Below are positions 35,618-44,974 of a stretch of 64,000 nt of DNA, one piece after another. Position 1 is the stretch's first letter. Each line of letters opens with the position of its first letter. Below the pieces are notes generated by a model, which was not told the DNA's origin, made no database searches, and saw nothing but the letters and a program-made list of their open reading frames with translations. The DNA is from Mycolicibacterium elephantis DSM 44368 (GTDB taxonomy: Bacteria > Actinomycetota > Actinomycetes > Mycobacteriales > Mycobacteriaceae), in contig NZ_ATDN01000015.1 in the NCBI RefSeq assembly GCF_004014805.1, positions 1-64,000 of the forward strand, given 5' to 3'. Position numbers and translations under genes: made by a program.

Positions 35618-37636
35618 TTACCAGTGCACACCGGGTACCAGGCGCACCGCGCGCTTGATCGGCCTGGGCACCCGCACCGACACCGGCGGGCTCGCCGGGC
35701 GTTTCGGGCGCCGCGTCGGCGTCTGCGTCGACGTCTGCGTCGACGACGACTCCTGCGCCAGGCCGCGGGCCGCCGCGGAGTCCGGATAGCCGAGATAGAG
35801 CTGGTGCAGGATGCGTCGTGAGAGTTTCGGGGTCAGGTAGTTGCCGAAATCGGCGAGCGTGCCCAGCGGCGTGTCGATGCGGGCCGGCTTCTCCACCAGT
35901 CCCCGCACCACCATGGCCGCCGCGTGTTCCGGGCTGATCGCCGGCACCGGGTTCAGCCGGTGCGACGGCGCGATCATCGGCGTGCGGACCAGCGGCATGT
36001 GGATGTTGGTGAATGTGATGTGGTCAGAGAGCGTCTCGGTGGCCACCACGTCGGCGAAGGCGTCCAGCGCGGCCTTGGTCGGCAGGTACGAGCTGTACTT
36101 CGGATTGCGTGCCTGCACACCGGCACTCGACACGTTCACCACGTGACCGAAGCGGCGCTCACGCCAATGCGGCAGCAGCGCCAACACCATCCGGACCGCA
36201 CCGAAGTAGTTGACGGCCATCACCCGCTCGTAGTCGTGCAGCCGGTCGGTGGAGGCGACGACCGAGCGCCGGATCGACCGGCCCGCGTTGTTGACCAGAT
36301 AGTCGACGTGGCCGAACCGGCCGAGGATGTCTTTGACCGTGTGCTCCACCGAGGTGGAATCGGTGACGTCGCACGTGAATGCGTGTGCCTGCCCACCCGC
36401 GGAGCGGATCTCGGCCACCAGCTCGTCGAGCGCATCGGCGTTGCGCGCCAACGCGAATACCGTCGCACCTCGTTCGGCGACCGCGATCGCCGATGCCCGC
36501 CCGATCCCGCTGGAGGCGCCCGTGATGATCACATGCCTGCCGACCAGCGGCCCGGCCGGGTCGGCGCGGCGGGCACGGTCGGGATCGAGGTGCTCGGCCC
36601 AGTAGCGCCACAGCCTCGGCGCGTACGACGCGAACTCCGGCGGTGCGATCCCGGTGCCGCGCAACGCCTCTGCGGTGTGGTGCGCGGTGAACGTCGGCGC
36701 CAGATCGACCACGTCGAGGATCTCACCGGGAATACCCAGCTGGGTGACCGCCATGTTGCGCAACACCCTGGCGCGCCCGGTGGCGCGCAGAAACGGCGTC
36801 GCCGTCGCCGACGGCAGCGATCCCCGCAACGGCGGCAGACCGGCCTCTTGCGCGACAGCACGGTAAATGCCCCTGAGCCCAACGGTTTTAGGTGCGGTCA
36901 GGTGAAATGTCTGCCCGTCGCGGCCGTCGGCGTGCATCAGCGCGACCAACGCATCCACCACGAAGTCCACGGGCACGATGTTGTTGCGGCCGGCGTCGGG
37001 CAGCACCACCGGTGTCAACGACGGCAGACGGGCCAGCTTGGCCAGCAGGCTGAAGAAGTAGTAGGGCCCGTCGACCTTGTCCATCTCGCCGGTGCGCGAA
37101 TCACCGACCACCACCCCCGGCCGGTACACCCGGTACCGCAACCCGGGCGCCGAGCGGACCAACAGCTCCGCCTCGAACTTGGTCTGGTGATACGGGGTGG
37201 GCAGCTCCTGGCCGAGGTCGAAGTCGTGCTCGGTGAACTCGCCGCGGTGGCGCCCCGCGACGGCGATCGAGGACACGTGATGCAGCGTGGCGTCCAGCCG
37301 GCTCGCCAACTCGATGACTGCGCGGGTGCCCTCCACGTTGGCCGCACGCTGGACGGCGTCGGGCGCGGTGATGTCGTAGACCGCACCGCAGTGCACGATG
37401 TGGTCGACGGCGCCGAGTTCGCCGATCGTGCGGTCGGTGAGCCCCAGCGCGGGCGCCGTCAAGTCGCCGACCAGCGGTTTGGCCCGGTCATCCCAGCCGT
37501 CGGCGAGCCGTTCGAACCGGGAAAGCGATCCTCTCCGGACCAGCACCCACACCTCGGCGTTCTCGTCGCGGGCCAGCAGCTGCGACACCACGCGGCGACC
37601 GATGAACCCAGTACCGCCGGTAACGACATAACTCAT
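35618..37636 (-). CDS. acrA1: two-domain SDR fatty acyl-CoA reductase, AcrA1-like
   Basis: The product is 672 residues from ATG 37636. The N-terminal half is an extended SDR (VTGGTGFIGRRVV, YHQTK active-site pair) like acyl-CoA reductases. The C-terminal half (about 350-620) is a classical SDR (VIITGASSGIGRA, NNAG, YSSYLPTK). The last 50 residues include a Pro/Arg tail. The family (Rv3391) reduces long-chain acyl-CoA to aldehyde or alcohol for wax or lipid synthesis. The gene is divergent from htdY with a 66-base gap. Confidence 0.88.
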   Translation of the reverse strand: MSYVVTGGTGFIGRRVVSQLLARDENAEVWVLVRRGSLSRFERLADGWDDRAKPLVGDLTAPALGLTDRTIGELGAVDHIVHCGAVYDITAPDAVQRAANVEGTRAVIELASRLDATLHHVSSIAVAGRHRGEFTEHDFDLGQELPTPYHQTKFEAELLVRSAPGLRYRVYRPGVVVGDSRTGEMDKVDGPYYFFSLLAKLARLPSLTPVVLPDAGRNNIVPVDFVVDALVALMHADGRDGQTFHLTAPKTVGLRGIYRAVAQEAGLPPLRGSLPSATATPFLRATGRARVLRNMAVTQLGIPGEILDVVDLAPTFTAHHTAEALRGTGIAPPEFASYAPRLWRYWAEHLDPDRARRADPAGPLVGRHVIITGASSGIGRASAIAVAERGATVFALARNADALDELVAEIRSAGGQAHAFTCDVTDSTSVEHTVKDILGRFGHVDYLVNNAGRSIRRSVVASTDRLHDYERVMAVNYFGAVRMVLALLPHWRERRFGHVVNVSSAGVQARNPKYSSYLPTKAALDAFADVVATETLSDHITFTNIHMPLVRTPMIAPSHRLNPVPAISPEHAAAMVVRGLVEKPARIDTPLGTLADFGNYLTPKLSRRILHQLYLGYPDSAAARGLAQESSSTQTSTQTPTRRPKRPASPPVSVRVPRPIKRAVRLVPGVHW

Positions 37637-37702
37637 CCGAGCATCGTCGCCCCTGCTGGGGGAAACGTCAATGCGCGCGGGACAGCACGCTATCGTCCGT
37701 CT

Positions 37703-38572
37703 ATGCCCCTCGATCCCAACTCCATCGGCGCCAAGACCGACCCGCAACTGTTCGAATGGACGGACCGCGACACGCTGCTCTACGCGCTGGGTGTCGGGGC
37801 GGGAACCGCGGACCTGCAGTTCACGACCGAAAACAGCCACGGCATCGAGCAGCAGGTGCTGCCCACCTATGCCGTCATCGCCTGCCTGCCGTTCGCCGCC
37901 GCCGGCCTGATCGGATCGTTCAACTTCGCCATGCTGCTTCACGGTTCGCAGGCCATCCGGCTGCATGAGCCGCTGCCGCCGGCGGGCAAGCTCAGCGTCG
38001 TCGCCGAAGTCGCCGACATCCAGGACAAGGGCGAGGGCAAGAACGCCATCGTCATGCTCAAGGCCACCGGCACTGACCCCGACACCTCCAAGGTGGTCGC
38101 CGAGACGTTGACCACGGCCGTCATCCGCGGCGAAGGCGGATTCGGCGGGCAGCCCGGCCAGCGCCCGGCGGCACCGGAAATCCCTGACCGCGAACCGGAT
38201 TCGAAGATCGCCCTGCCCACGCGTGAGGATCAGGCGCTGATCTATCGGCTTTCCGGTGACCGCAACCCGCTGCACAGCGACCCGTGGTTCGCGCGCGAGC
38301 TGGCCGGCTTCCCCAAGCCGATCCTGCACGGGCTGTGCACCTACGGTGTGGCCGGGCGCGCGCTGGTGGCCGAACTCGGCGGCAACGACGCGAGAAAGGT
38401 CAACGCGATCGCCGCCCGGTTCACCTCTCCGGTGTTTCCCGGCGACACGCTGACCACCTCGATCTGGCGCACCGAACCGGGTCACGCGGTGTTCCGCACC
38501 GAGGCGTCCAACCCCGACGGCTCGGACGCGCGGTTGGTGCTCGAGGACGGCACCGCCGAATACAGCGACTGA
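37703..38572 (+). CDS. htdY: (R)-specific enoyl-CoA hydratase / 3-hydroxyacyl-CoA dehydratase (Rv3389c-like)
   Basis: The product is 289 residues with two hot-dog halves. The hydratase-2 motif in the second half is YRLSGDRNPLHSDP with Asp186 and His191; the first half is degenerate. The start ATG 37703 is probably leaderless (TATCGT seven bases upstream). It hydrates or dehydrates CoA esters in fatty acid or sterol side-chain metabolism. Its neighbour acrA1 is divergent. Confidence 0.92.
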   Translation: MPLDPNSIGAKTDPQLFEWTDRDTLLYALGVGAGTADLQFTTENSHGIEQQVLPTYAVIACLPFAAAGLIGSFNFAMLLHGSQAIRLHEPLPPAGKLSVVAEVADIQDKGEGKNAIVMLKATGTDPDTSKVVAETLTTAVIRGEGGFGGQPGQRPAAPEIPDREPDSKIALPTREDQALIYRLSGDRNPLHSDPWFARELAGFPKPILHGLCTYGVAGRALVAELGGNDARKVNAIAARFTSPVFPGDTLTTSIWRTEPGHAVFRTEASNPDGSDARLVLEDGTAEYSD

Positions 38573-38689
38573 CGCGCTGTGCCCGTTCGACCCAATCGGG
38601 TCGATCCACCGATATCACCGGCCGCCGGTTGACAGGATGATCGCGGCGACGTCTTCGTTCCGCGTCGCCAGAGGGCGGTGGTTGTTTCG

Positions 38690-39577
38690 ATGAGGATCGT
38701 CGTTGGGTACCTGGCCACTCCCGGGGGCGCCGACGCCGTGGCGCTCGGGGTTCGGCTGGCCCGCACGCTCGGCGGTGAACTCGATCTGTGCCTGGTGCTG
38801 CCGGCCGACCGGGTACCGCCGTCGCTGGCGCCGATCGGCCGCTACCGCGAGCACCTGACCGAACAAGCCGAGGAATGGCTGGCCGCCGCGCGCGCAATGG
38901 TGCCCGACGACGTGGTGGTGCGCAGCCATATCGCGTTCGACGATTCGGCGGCCGACGCGCTGATCAAGGAGGCGGCCCGGGTGGAGGCGGAGCTCATCGT
39001 CGTGGGCGGCTCGGGCGGCGGGCTGGCGGCGAGCTTCTCGCTGGGGTCGGTGGTCAACGAACTTCTGCACTCGGCGCCGCTGCCGGTGGCCGTCGCGCCG
39101 CGCGGCACCCGGCACTCGTCGGCCGAGCGGGTACGTGAGGTGACGTGCGCGATCGGTCAGCGTGAAGGAGCAGATCTGTTGCTGGACACCGCAGTTCGGT
39201 TCAGCCGGGCGGCAGGAACGCCGTTGCGGTTGGTCTCGCTGGTGGCGCTCGACCCGGTCTTCGGGGTGTTGCGCGGTGACGACGAGGCCGTTCGCGAGCG
39301 GGCGCTCGCACATGCGCGGCATACCCATGAGGCAGCGAAACTGCGCCTGCCCGAAGGCTTTCCGGTGACATCGATGGTCGTGGAAGGGCGTTCCATCGAG
39401 GACGCGGTGGGCAAGCTCGACTGGCAGGCCGGCGATCTGATCATGGTGGGGTCGAGCCGGCTCAGCGCGCCCAAGCGCCTGTTCCTGGGTTCGACGGCGG
39501 CCAAGATGCTGCGGGTGCTGGACGTGCCGATGGTGGTGGTGCCGCGGGATCAGTTCGGCGTCGAGGATTTGCCGTGA
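38690..39577 (+). CDS. universal stress protein, two-domain
   Basis: The product is 295 residues with tandem USP domains (about 1-140 and 150-290). ATP-binding motifs of the G-x2-G-x9-G-S/T type are visible in both: GGSGGGLAASFSLGS and GSSRLSAPKRLFLGST. ATG 38690 is used; GTG 38678 is possible. Two-domain ATP-binding USPs are common in mycobacteria and often belong to the hypoxia regulon. No DosR-like site was found in the short upstream region. Confidence 0.88.
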   Translation: MRIVVGYLATPGGADAVALGVRLARTLGGELDLCLVLPADRVPPSLAPIGRYREHLTEQAEEWLAAARAMVPDDVVVRSHIAFDDSAADALIKEAARVEAELIVVGGSGGGLAASFSLGSVVNELLHSAPLPVAVAPRGTRHSSAERVREVTCAIGQREGADLLLDTAVRFSRAAGTPLRLVSLVALDPVFGVLRGDDEAVRERALAHARHTHEAAKLRLPEGFPVTSMVVEGRSIEDAVGKLDWQAGDLIMVGSSRLSAPKRLFLGSTAAKMLRVLDVPMVVVPRDQFGVEDLP

Positions 39578-39715
39578 GCGGCTGCTTCTAGCATGCGGTA
39601 CTGACATTTCTCGGGTCTGTGCTTGAGCTATCCCCAATGGGGAGTTGATCCACAGATTGTGTCTTGGAACCGCTGAGCCCTCTGAATTGGTGCGGTTGCT
39701 GTATAGCGTTGGGGT

Positions 39716-40708
39716 ATGGGTGGTTTCGTATCAGGTGAGGTGGCGCGTGAGCGGGTGGGCGTGTTGCTGGACCAGGTCGATGCCGCCTATGACGAGTTGA
39801 GGCAGTTGTCCTGTGACGAGGTGGGCAGTGATTTTCGGTTGGTGATCGCTGAGCGGTTGGAGAACCAGCAGCGGGCCAATCGGGGGTTGATGTATCTGGT
39901 GTTCTCCCAGATCGCCGACCCGCCCGATGGGACCGGTATGGCCGTGGGGATTATGGATCGATTGTGGGCGCGGCTGCGCATCCCTCCGCGTGAGATCAAA
40001 CGCCGGTTCAAACTCGCCAAGCGGATATGTCCGCGCCGGCAACTGGCCGGCCCGCCGCTGCCCGCCGATTTGGCCGAGGTTGGCGCCGCGGTCGAGCGAG
40101 GCCTGCTGGGAGAGGATCACCTCAAGGCGATCTGCACCGCGCTGGATCGGTTACCGGCCAATGTGTCGGTGACCGACCGTGACGATGTGCAGGCCAGCCT
40201 GGTGCGCCAGGCGGTCAAGGGCGATGCCGATATCGTCACCGCGGTTGGGCGGCGTATCGATGAGATCTTCAACCCCGACGGGCACTTCAGCGAAGAGGAC
40301 CGAGCACGGCGGCGCGGCCTGAGGTTGGGGCCGCAGGATTGTGATGGGATGTCGCGGCTGAGCGGCTGGATTGATCCAGAGACCCGTTGCTATGTGGAAG
40401 CGATCAGCGCGGCGGTGCGCCCGAACTGTCTGGCCCCCGGCTATCACAGCGAAGTGCACCACAGCACCGACTGGGCCGCCGGCGGTACCACCGATGCCGA
40501 CACTTTGTTCTTTGCCTGCGGACCCGACCACAAACAAGTCACCGAAGGCCGGCTGCACACCGTCGTCACCCCCACCGGGCGCCTGGCATGGACCGACGGC
40601 ACGACCGCACCAGCCATCAACCACGCCCATCACCCGGACGAGCTCCTCCACAACAACACCGACCCTCCCGATCGTGAGCAGAGTGAAAAGTATGACCACG
40701 CAAGCTGA
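39716..40708 (+). CDS. DUF222/HNH endonuclease family protein with internal deletion (REP13E12-like)
   Basis: The product is 330 residues. The N-terminal DUF222 region (about 20-220) and an HNH region (HSEVHHSTDWAAGGTTDADT, then ACGPDHKQV) are present. Family members are usually 430-500 residues. Here the text jumps from SAAVRP directly to NCLAPGYHSEVHH (near 40420), losing the linker and the first cysteine pair. The protein is therefore probably a deletion derivative. The frame stays open. These genes are multicopy and mobile-like in mycobacteria. A -10-like TATAGC lies 8 bases before the ATG. Confidence 0.75.
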   Translation: MGGFVSGEVARERVGVLLDQVDAAYDELRQLSCDEVGSDFRLVIAERLENQQRANRGLMYLVFSQIADPPDGTGMAVGIMDRLWARLRIPPREIKRRFKLAKRICPRRQLAGPPLPADLAEVGAAVERGLLGEDHLKAICTALDRLPANVSVTDRDDVQASLVRQAVKGDADIVTAVGRRIDEIFNPDGHFSEEDRARRRGLRLGPQDCDGMSRLSGWIDPETRCYVEAISAAVRPNCLAPGYHSEVHHSTDWAAGGTTDADTLFFACGPDHKQVTEGRLHTVVTPTGRLAWTDGTTAPAINHAHHPDELLHNNTDPPDREQSEKYDHAS

Positions 40709-40847
40709 TTCGATGACTGCACTACACGGGGATGGATTGTTGGCTGGTGGATTCGGGCGGGGAGCGGTATGCATGACGAGTGCATGAGCGAGGAGCCGAG
40801 CCCTTGGGTGCCTGGTCGGTCGGGCCGAGCCCAAGACAGTCGCCGCG

Positions 40848-41614
40848 GTGACGGGCTGGCTCTTCGCGCTGGGGTCGGCGCTGTTCTACGGCACCTCAGA
40901 TTTCGTCGGCGGCTTGGCGTCTCGGCGGGCCCACTATGTCGTTGTCGCTTTGCTCGGTCAGCTCGCGGGTTGGTGGTCGCGGTGGTCGCGGCCCTGGTGG
41001 CGATCGCGCCGTCACCGTCGGCGGTCGATCTGTGGTGGGGAGCGTTGTCGGGGATCGGCACCGCCGCCGGGATGGTCTTTCTGTTCCGCGGCATGAGCCA
41101 CGGCGCGATGTCGGTGGTCGTCCCGACCAGCGCGGTCACGGGTATCGCGTTGTCGGCTCTGGTCAGCGTGGGTCTCGAGCGGTCGCCGGACAGATGCGGG
41201 CGCTCACCCCGGCGGGGCGGGTGACGGGCTGTTGGCGGGGGTGGGCATCGCCGTGCAATATCTCGCGCTCGCGCAGGCCTCGCCGGCGTCGGGCTTCTGG
41301 CCCGTAGCCACCGGACGCGCCGGAGCACTGGGTGTGCTCGTCTCGGCGCTGGTGGTCGCCGGTCGGCAGGCGCTTCGCGTGTCGCAGGGCCCGCTTGTCC
41401 TCGCGTTGGCCTCGGGAGCGCTGGCCGCCGCGGCGCTGATCTCGTACTTCCTGGCGACCCAGCACCAGATCGTGGCCGTCGCCGTGGCGCTGGCGTCGCT
41501 GTATCCGGTGATCCCGGTGCTGCTCGGCATCCTGGTGCTGCACGAGCGCCTCACGGGCGACAGACGGCGGGGCTGTTGGCCGCCGGAGCGGCGACCGTGC
41601 TGATGGCCGGCTAG
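40848..41614 (+). pseudogene. EamA/DMT transporter, broken by frameshifts
   Basis: Reading starts at GTG 40848 with transporter-like helices (LFALGSALFYGTSDFVGGLASRRAHYVVVALLGQLAG). Near 40970 the frame must change to continue (LVVAVVAALVAIAP and on to VVPTSAVTGIALSALVS). It changes again near 41210-41235 (VGIAVQYLALAQASPASGFWPVATGRAGALGVL) and once more near 41570 (LLAAGAATVLMAG, stop 41612-41614). All parts are on the plus strand in correct order, each in another frame. It is a pseudogene unless the shifts are sequencing errors in GC-rich runs. Confidence 0.8.
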
Positions 41615-41644
41615 CAGTGTATCGAACATCAGTTCGATACACTG
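41615..41644 (+). promoter_or_regulatory. SOS box and promoter of dnaE2
   Basis: TCGAACATCAGTTCGA (41622-41637) is a perfect LexA box, and the symmetry extends to 13 bp on each side (41615-41627 and 41632-41644). A -10 box, TACACT (41638-41643), lies inside the palindrome, seven bases before the GTG of dnaE2. LexA binding would therefore cover the promoter directly. Confidence 0.92.
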
Positions 41645-41650
41645 GCCCTC

Positions 41651-44600
41651 GTGGGTTGGCACACCGGTCCGCCGAGCTGGACCGAAATGCAGCGGGTGCT
41701 GAACGGCAAGCCGCGCCGATCCGGCTGGCCTTCCCCCGCGAGCGGGGGGTATCACCACGACGAGCAGCAGGTCGGCGATGGCGGTGACAGCCCCGCCTGG
41801 TCCCGCAAGCGCGCGGCATACCAGGCGGCCGACATCGACCGGCCCGGCTCCTCGACCCCGTATGCCGAGCTGCACGCGCATTCGGCGTACAGCTTTCTCG
41901 ACGGCGCCAGCACACCGGAGGAACTCGTCGAGGAGGCCGTCCGCCTGGATCTGCGCGCGATCGCGCTGACCGACCACGACGGGCTCTACGGCGTGGTGCG
42001 CTTCGCCGAGGCGGCCAAGGAACTGGACATGTCTACGGTGTTCGGCGCCGAGCTCTCGCTGGGGGGAGGGGACCGCACCGAGGACCCAGATCCGCCCGGC
42101 CCGCACCTGCTGGTGCTGGCCCGCGGCCCGGAAGGCTACCGGCGGCTGTCCCGCGAGCTCGCCAAGGCGCACCTGGCCGGTGGCGAGAAGGGCAAGCTGC
42201 GCTACGACTACGACGCGCTGACCGAAGCGGCGGGCGGGCACTGGCACATCCTCACCGGCTGTCGTAAAGGACATGTGCGCCAAGCGCTTTACACGGGCGG
42301 GCCGGAGGCGGCGGCCGATGCGCTCGCCGATCTGGTGGACCGGTTCGGCGCCGAGCGGGTCAGCGTCGAACTCACCCACCACGGAAGCCCCGTCGACGAC
42401 GAACGCAACGCGATGCTGGCCGAGCTGGCACCCCGCTTCGGTGTCGGCGTTGTCGCCACCACCGGTGCGCATTTCGCCGAACCGTCGCGCGGCCGGCTGG
42501 CCATGGCGATGGGGGCGATCCGGGCCCGCCACTCGATGGAGGAGGCCGCGGGTTATCTTGCCCCGCTGGGTGGTTCGCATCTGCGATCGGGCGAGGAGAT
42601 GGCCCGGCTGTTCGCCCACTGCCCGGAAGTGGTGACCGCGGCGGCCGAGTTGGGCGAGCAGTGCGCATTCGAGCTGGCGCTGATCGCCCCGCAGCTGCCG
42701 CCGTACCCGGATGTGCCGCCCGGCGAAACCGAGGACAGCTGGCTGCGGCATCTGGTGATGGCGGGGGCGCGCAACCGGTACGGCCCGCCGGAGCGGGCGC
42801 CGCGGGCATACGCCCAGATCGAGCACGAACTGAAGACCATCGAACAGCTGAAGTTCCCCGGCTATTTCCTGGTGGTGCACGACATCACCCAGTTCTGCCG
42901 CCAGAACAATATCCTGGCTCAGGGCCGGGGTTCGGCGGCCAACTCGGCTGTCTGCTACGCACTAGGAGTCACCAACGTCGACCCCATCGCCAACGAGCTG
43001 TTGTTCGAACGGTTCCTGTCCCCGGCGCGCGACGGTCCGCCCGACATCGATATCGACATCGAATCGGACTTGCGGGAGAAGGCGATCCAATACGTCTACG
43101 ACCGCTACGGTCGCGACTACGCCGCGCAGGTGGCCAACGTCATCACCTATCGTGGCCGCAGCGCGGTGCGCGACATGGCACGTGCGCTGGGATTCTCGCA
43201 AGGGCAGCAGGACGCCTGGAGCAAGCAGATCAGCCAGTGGAACGGGCTGGCCGACTCACCCGACGTCGAGGGCATCCCGGAACCGGTGGTCGACCTGGCG
43301 ACGCAGATCCACAACCTGCCCCGGCACATGGGGATCCACTCCGGCGGCATGGTGATCTGCGATCGGCCGATCGCCGACGTGTGCCCGGTCGAGTGGGCGC
43401 GCATGGAAAACCGCAGCGTCCTGCAATGGGATAAAGACGACTGCGCGGCAATCGGTTTGGTGAAGTTCGATCTGCTCGGGCTCGGCATGCTCTCGGCGCT
43501 GCACTACTGCATCGACCTGGTACGCGAACACAAGGGCATCGAGGTGGACCTGGCGCGGTTGGATCTGTCCGAACCGGCGGTGTACGAGATGCTGCAACGG
43601 GCGGACTCCGTGGGGGTGTTCCAGGTGGAGTCGCGCGCGCAGATGGCTACGCTGCCCCGGCTGAAACCCCGGGTGTTCTACGACCTGGCGGTCGAGGTGG
43701 CGCTGATCCGCCCGGGCCCGATCCAGGGCGGCTCGGTTCATCCGTACATCAAGCGACGCAACGGTGTCGAACCGGTCACCTACGACCATCCGTCGATGGA
43801 ACCCGCACTGCGAAAGACGTTGGGTATTCCGCTGTTCCAGGAGCAGCTCATGCAGCTGGCAGTGGACTGCGCGGGCTTCTCGGCCGGTGAGGCCGATCAG
43901 CTGCGCCGTGCGATGGGGTCCAAACGCTCGACGGAGCGGATGCGCCGGCTGCGGGACAGGTTCTACGACGGGATGCGCCAACGGCACGGCATCACCGGCG
44001 ATGTCGCCGACCGGATCTACGAGAAGCTGGAGGCCTTCGCCAATTTCGGCTTCCCGGAGAGCCATTCACTGTCGTTCGCCTCGCTGGTGTTCTACTCGTC
44101 GTGGTTCAAGCTGCACCATCCGGCAGCATTCTGCGCGGCCTTGCTGCGGGCGCAGCCGATGGGTTTCTACTCACCACAGTCGCTGGTCGCCGACGCCCGC
44201 AGGCACGGAGTCACCGTGCACGGCCCCGATGTCAACGCCAGCCTCGCGCACGCCACGCTGGAGAACCACGGCACCGAGGTGCGGCTCGGCCTTGCCGGCA
44301 TCCGCCACATCGGTGACGAGCTTGCCGAGCGGATGGTCGACGAGCGAAATGCCAACGGGGCGTATGCCTCCCTGCTTGACCTGACCCAGCGGGTGCAGCT
44401 GTCCGTTCCCCAGACCGAGGCGCTGGCCACCGCGGGTGCACTGGGTTGCTTCGGTATCACGCGGCGTGAAGGGCTGTGGGCGGCGGGTGCCGCCGCCAGA
44501 GAGCGTCACGACCGGTTGCCCGGAGTGGGGTCGTCGTTGACGACCCCCGCGTTGCCCGGCATGACCGAACTGGAATTGGCCGCCGCCGATGTGTGGGCCA

Positions 44601-44974
44601 CCGGTATCTCACCGGACAGCTTTCCCACACAGTTTCTGCGTGCGGATCTCGATGCGCTCGGCGTGGTACCGGCGGACAAGCTGCTGGAGGTTCCCGACGG
44701 AACCCGGGTGCTGGTGGCCGGGGCGGTGACCCATCGCCAGCGGCCCGCGACGGCGCAGGGGGTCACCTTCATCAACATCGAGGACGAGACCGGGATGGTC
44801 AACATCCTGTGCTCGCAAGGGGTTTGGACACGCCATCGCAAGCTGGCCCAGACGGCGGGCGCCCTGCTGATCCGGGGGCAGGTGCAGAACGCCACCGGCG
44901 CAGTCACCGTCGTCGCCGACCGAATGGGCCAGCTCACGATGGCTATCGGCTTGCGAAGCCGCGACTTTCGCTAG
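41651..44974 (+). CDS. dnaE2: error-prone DNA polymerase DnaE2
   Basis: The product is 1107 residues. The N-terminal PHP domain (YAELHAHSAYSF, His75 and His77) is followed by the C-family polymerase core with catalytic aspartates in PPDIDIDIESD (465, 467, 469), and a C-terminal OB region (VLVAGAVTHRQRP, INIEDETGMVNI). It is the polymerase of the SOS mutasome with ImuA' and ImuB. The GTG 41651 start matches M. tuberculosis (GWHTGPPSW) and appears leaderless. Its last 4 bases overlap the converging glycosidase-like gene. Confidence 0.96.
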   Translation: MGWHTGPPSWTEMQRVLNGKPRRSGWPSPASGGYHHDEQQVGDGGDSPAWSRKRAAYQAADIDRPGSSTPYAELHAHSAYSFLDGASTPEELVEEAVRLDLRAIALTDHDGLYGVVRFAEAAKELDMSTVFGAELSLGGGDRTEDPDPPGPHLLVLARGPEGYRRLSRELAKAHLAGGEKGKLRYDYDALTEAAGGHWHILTGCRKGHVRQALYTGGPEAAADALADLVDRFGAERVSVELTHHGSPVDDERNAMLAELAPRFGVGVVATTGAHFAEPSRGRLAMAMGAIRARHSMEEAAGYLAPLGGSHLRSGEEMARLFAHCPEVVTAAAELGEQCAFELALIAPQLPPYPDVPPGETEDSWLRHLVMAGARNRYGPPERAPRAYAQIEHELKTIEQLKFPGYFLVVHDITQFCRQNNILAQGRGSAANSAVCYALGVTNVDPIANELLFERFLSPARDGPPDIDIDIESDLREKAIQYVYDRYGRDYAAQVANVITYRGRSAVRDMARALGFSQGQQDAWSKQISQWNGLADSPDVEGIPEPVVDLATQIHNLPRHMGIHSGGMVICDRPIADVCPVEWARMENRSVLQWDKDDCAAIGLVKFDLLGLGMLSALHYCIDLVREHKGIEVDLARLDLSEPAVYEMLQRADSVGVFQVESRAQMATLPRLKPRVFYDLAVEVALIRPGPIQGGSVHPYIKRRNGVEPVTYDHPSMEPALRKTLGIPLFQEQLMQLAVDCAGFSAGEADQLRRAMGSKRSTERMRRLRDRFYDGMRQRHGITGDVADRIYEKLEAFANFGFPESHSLSFASLVFYSSWFKLHHPAAFCAALLRAQPMGFYSPQSLVADARRHGVTVHGPDVNASLAHATLENHGTEVRLGLAGIRHIGDELAERMVDERNANGAYASLLDLTQRVQLSVPQTEALATAGALGCFGITRREGLWAAGAAARERHDRLPGVGSSLTTPALPGMTELELAAADVWATGISPDSFPTQFLRADLDALGVVPADKLLEVPDGTRVLVAGAVTHRQRPATAQGVTFINIEDETGMVNILCSQGVWTRHRKLAQTAGALLIRGQVQNATGAVTVVADRMGQLTMAIGLRSRDFR

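Noticed and set aside
35924..37702. Plus-strand frame running into htdY
   Set aside because: The part before 37703 is antisense to acrA1 and has no recognisable domain; the htdY family starts at 37703.
37637..38485. Upstream extension of the acrA1 frame
   Set aside because: It is antisense to htdY. The family starts at 37636 with the dinucleotide-binding motif.
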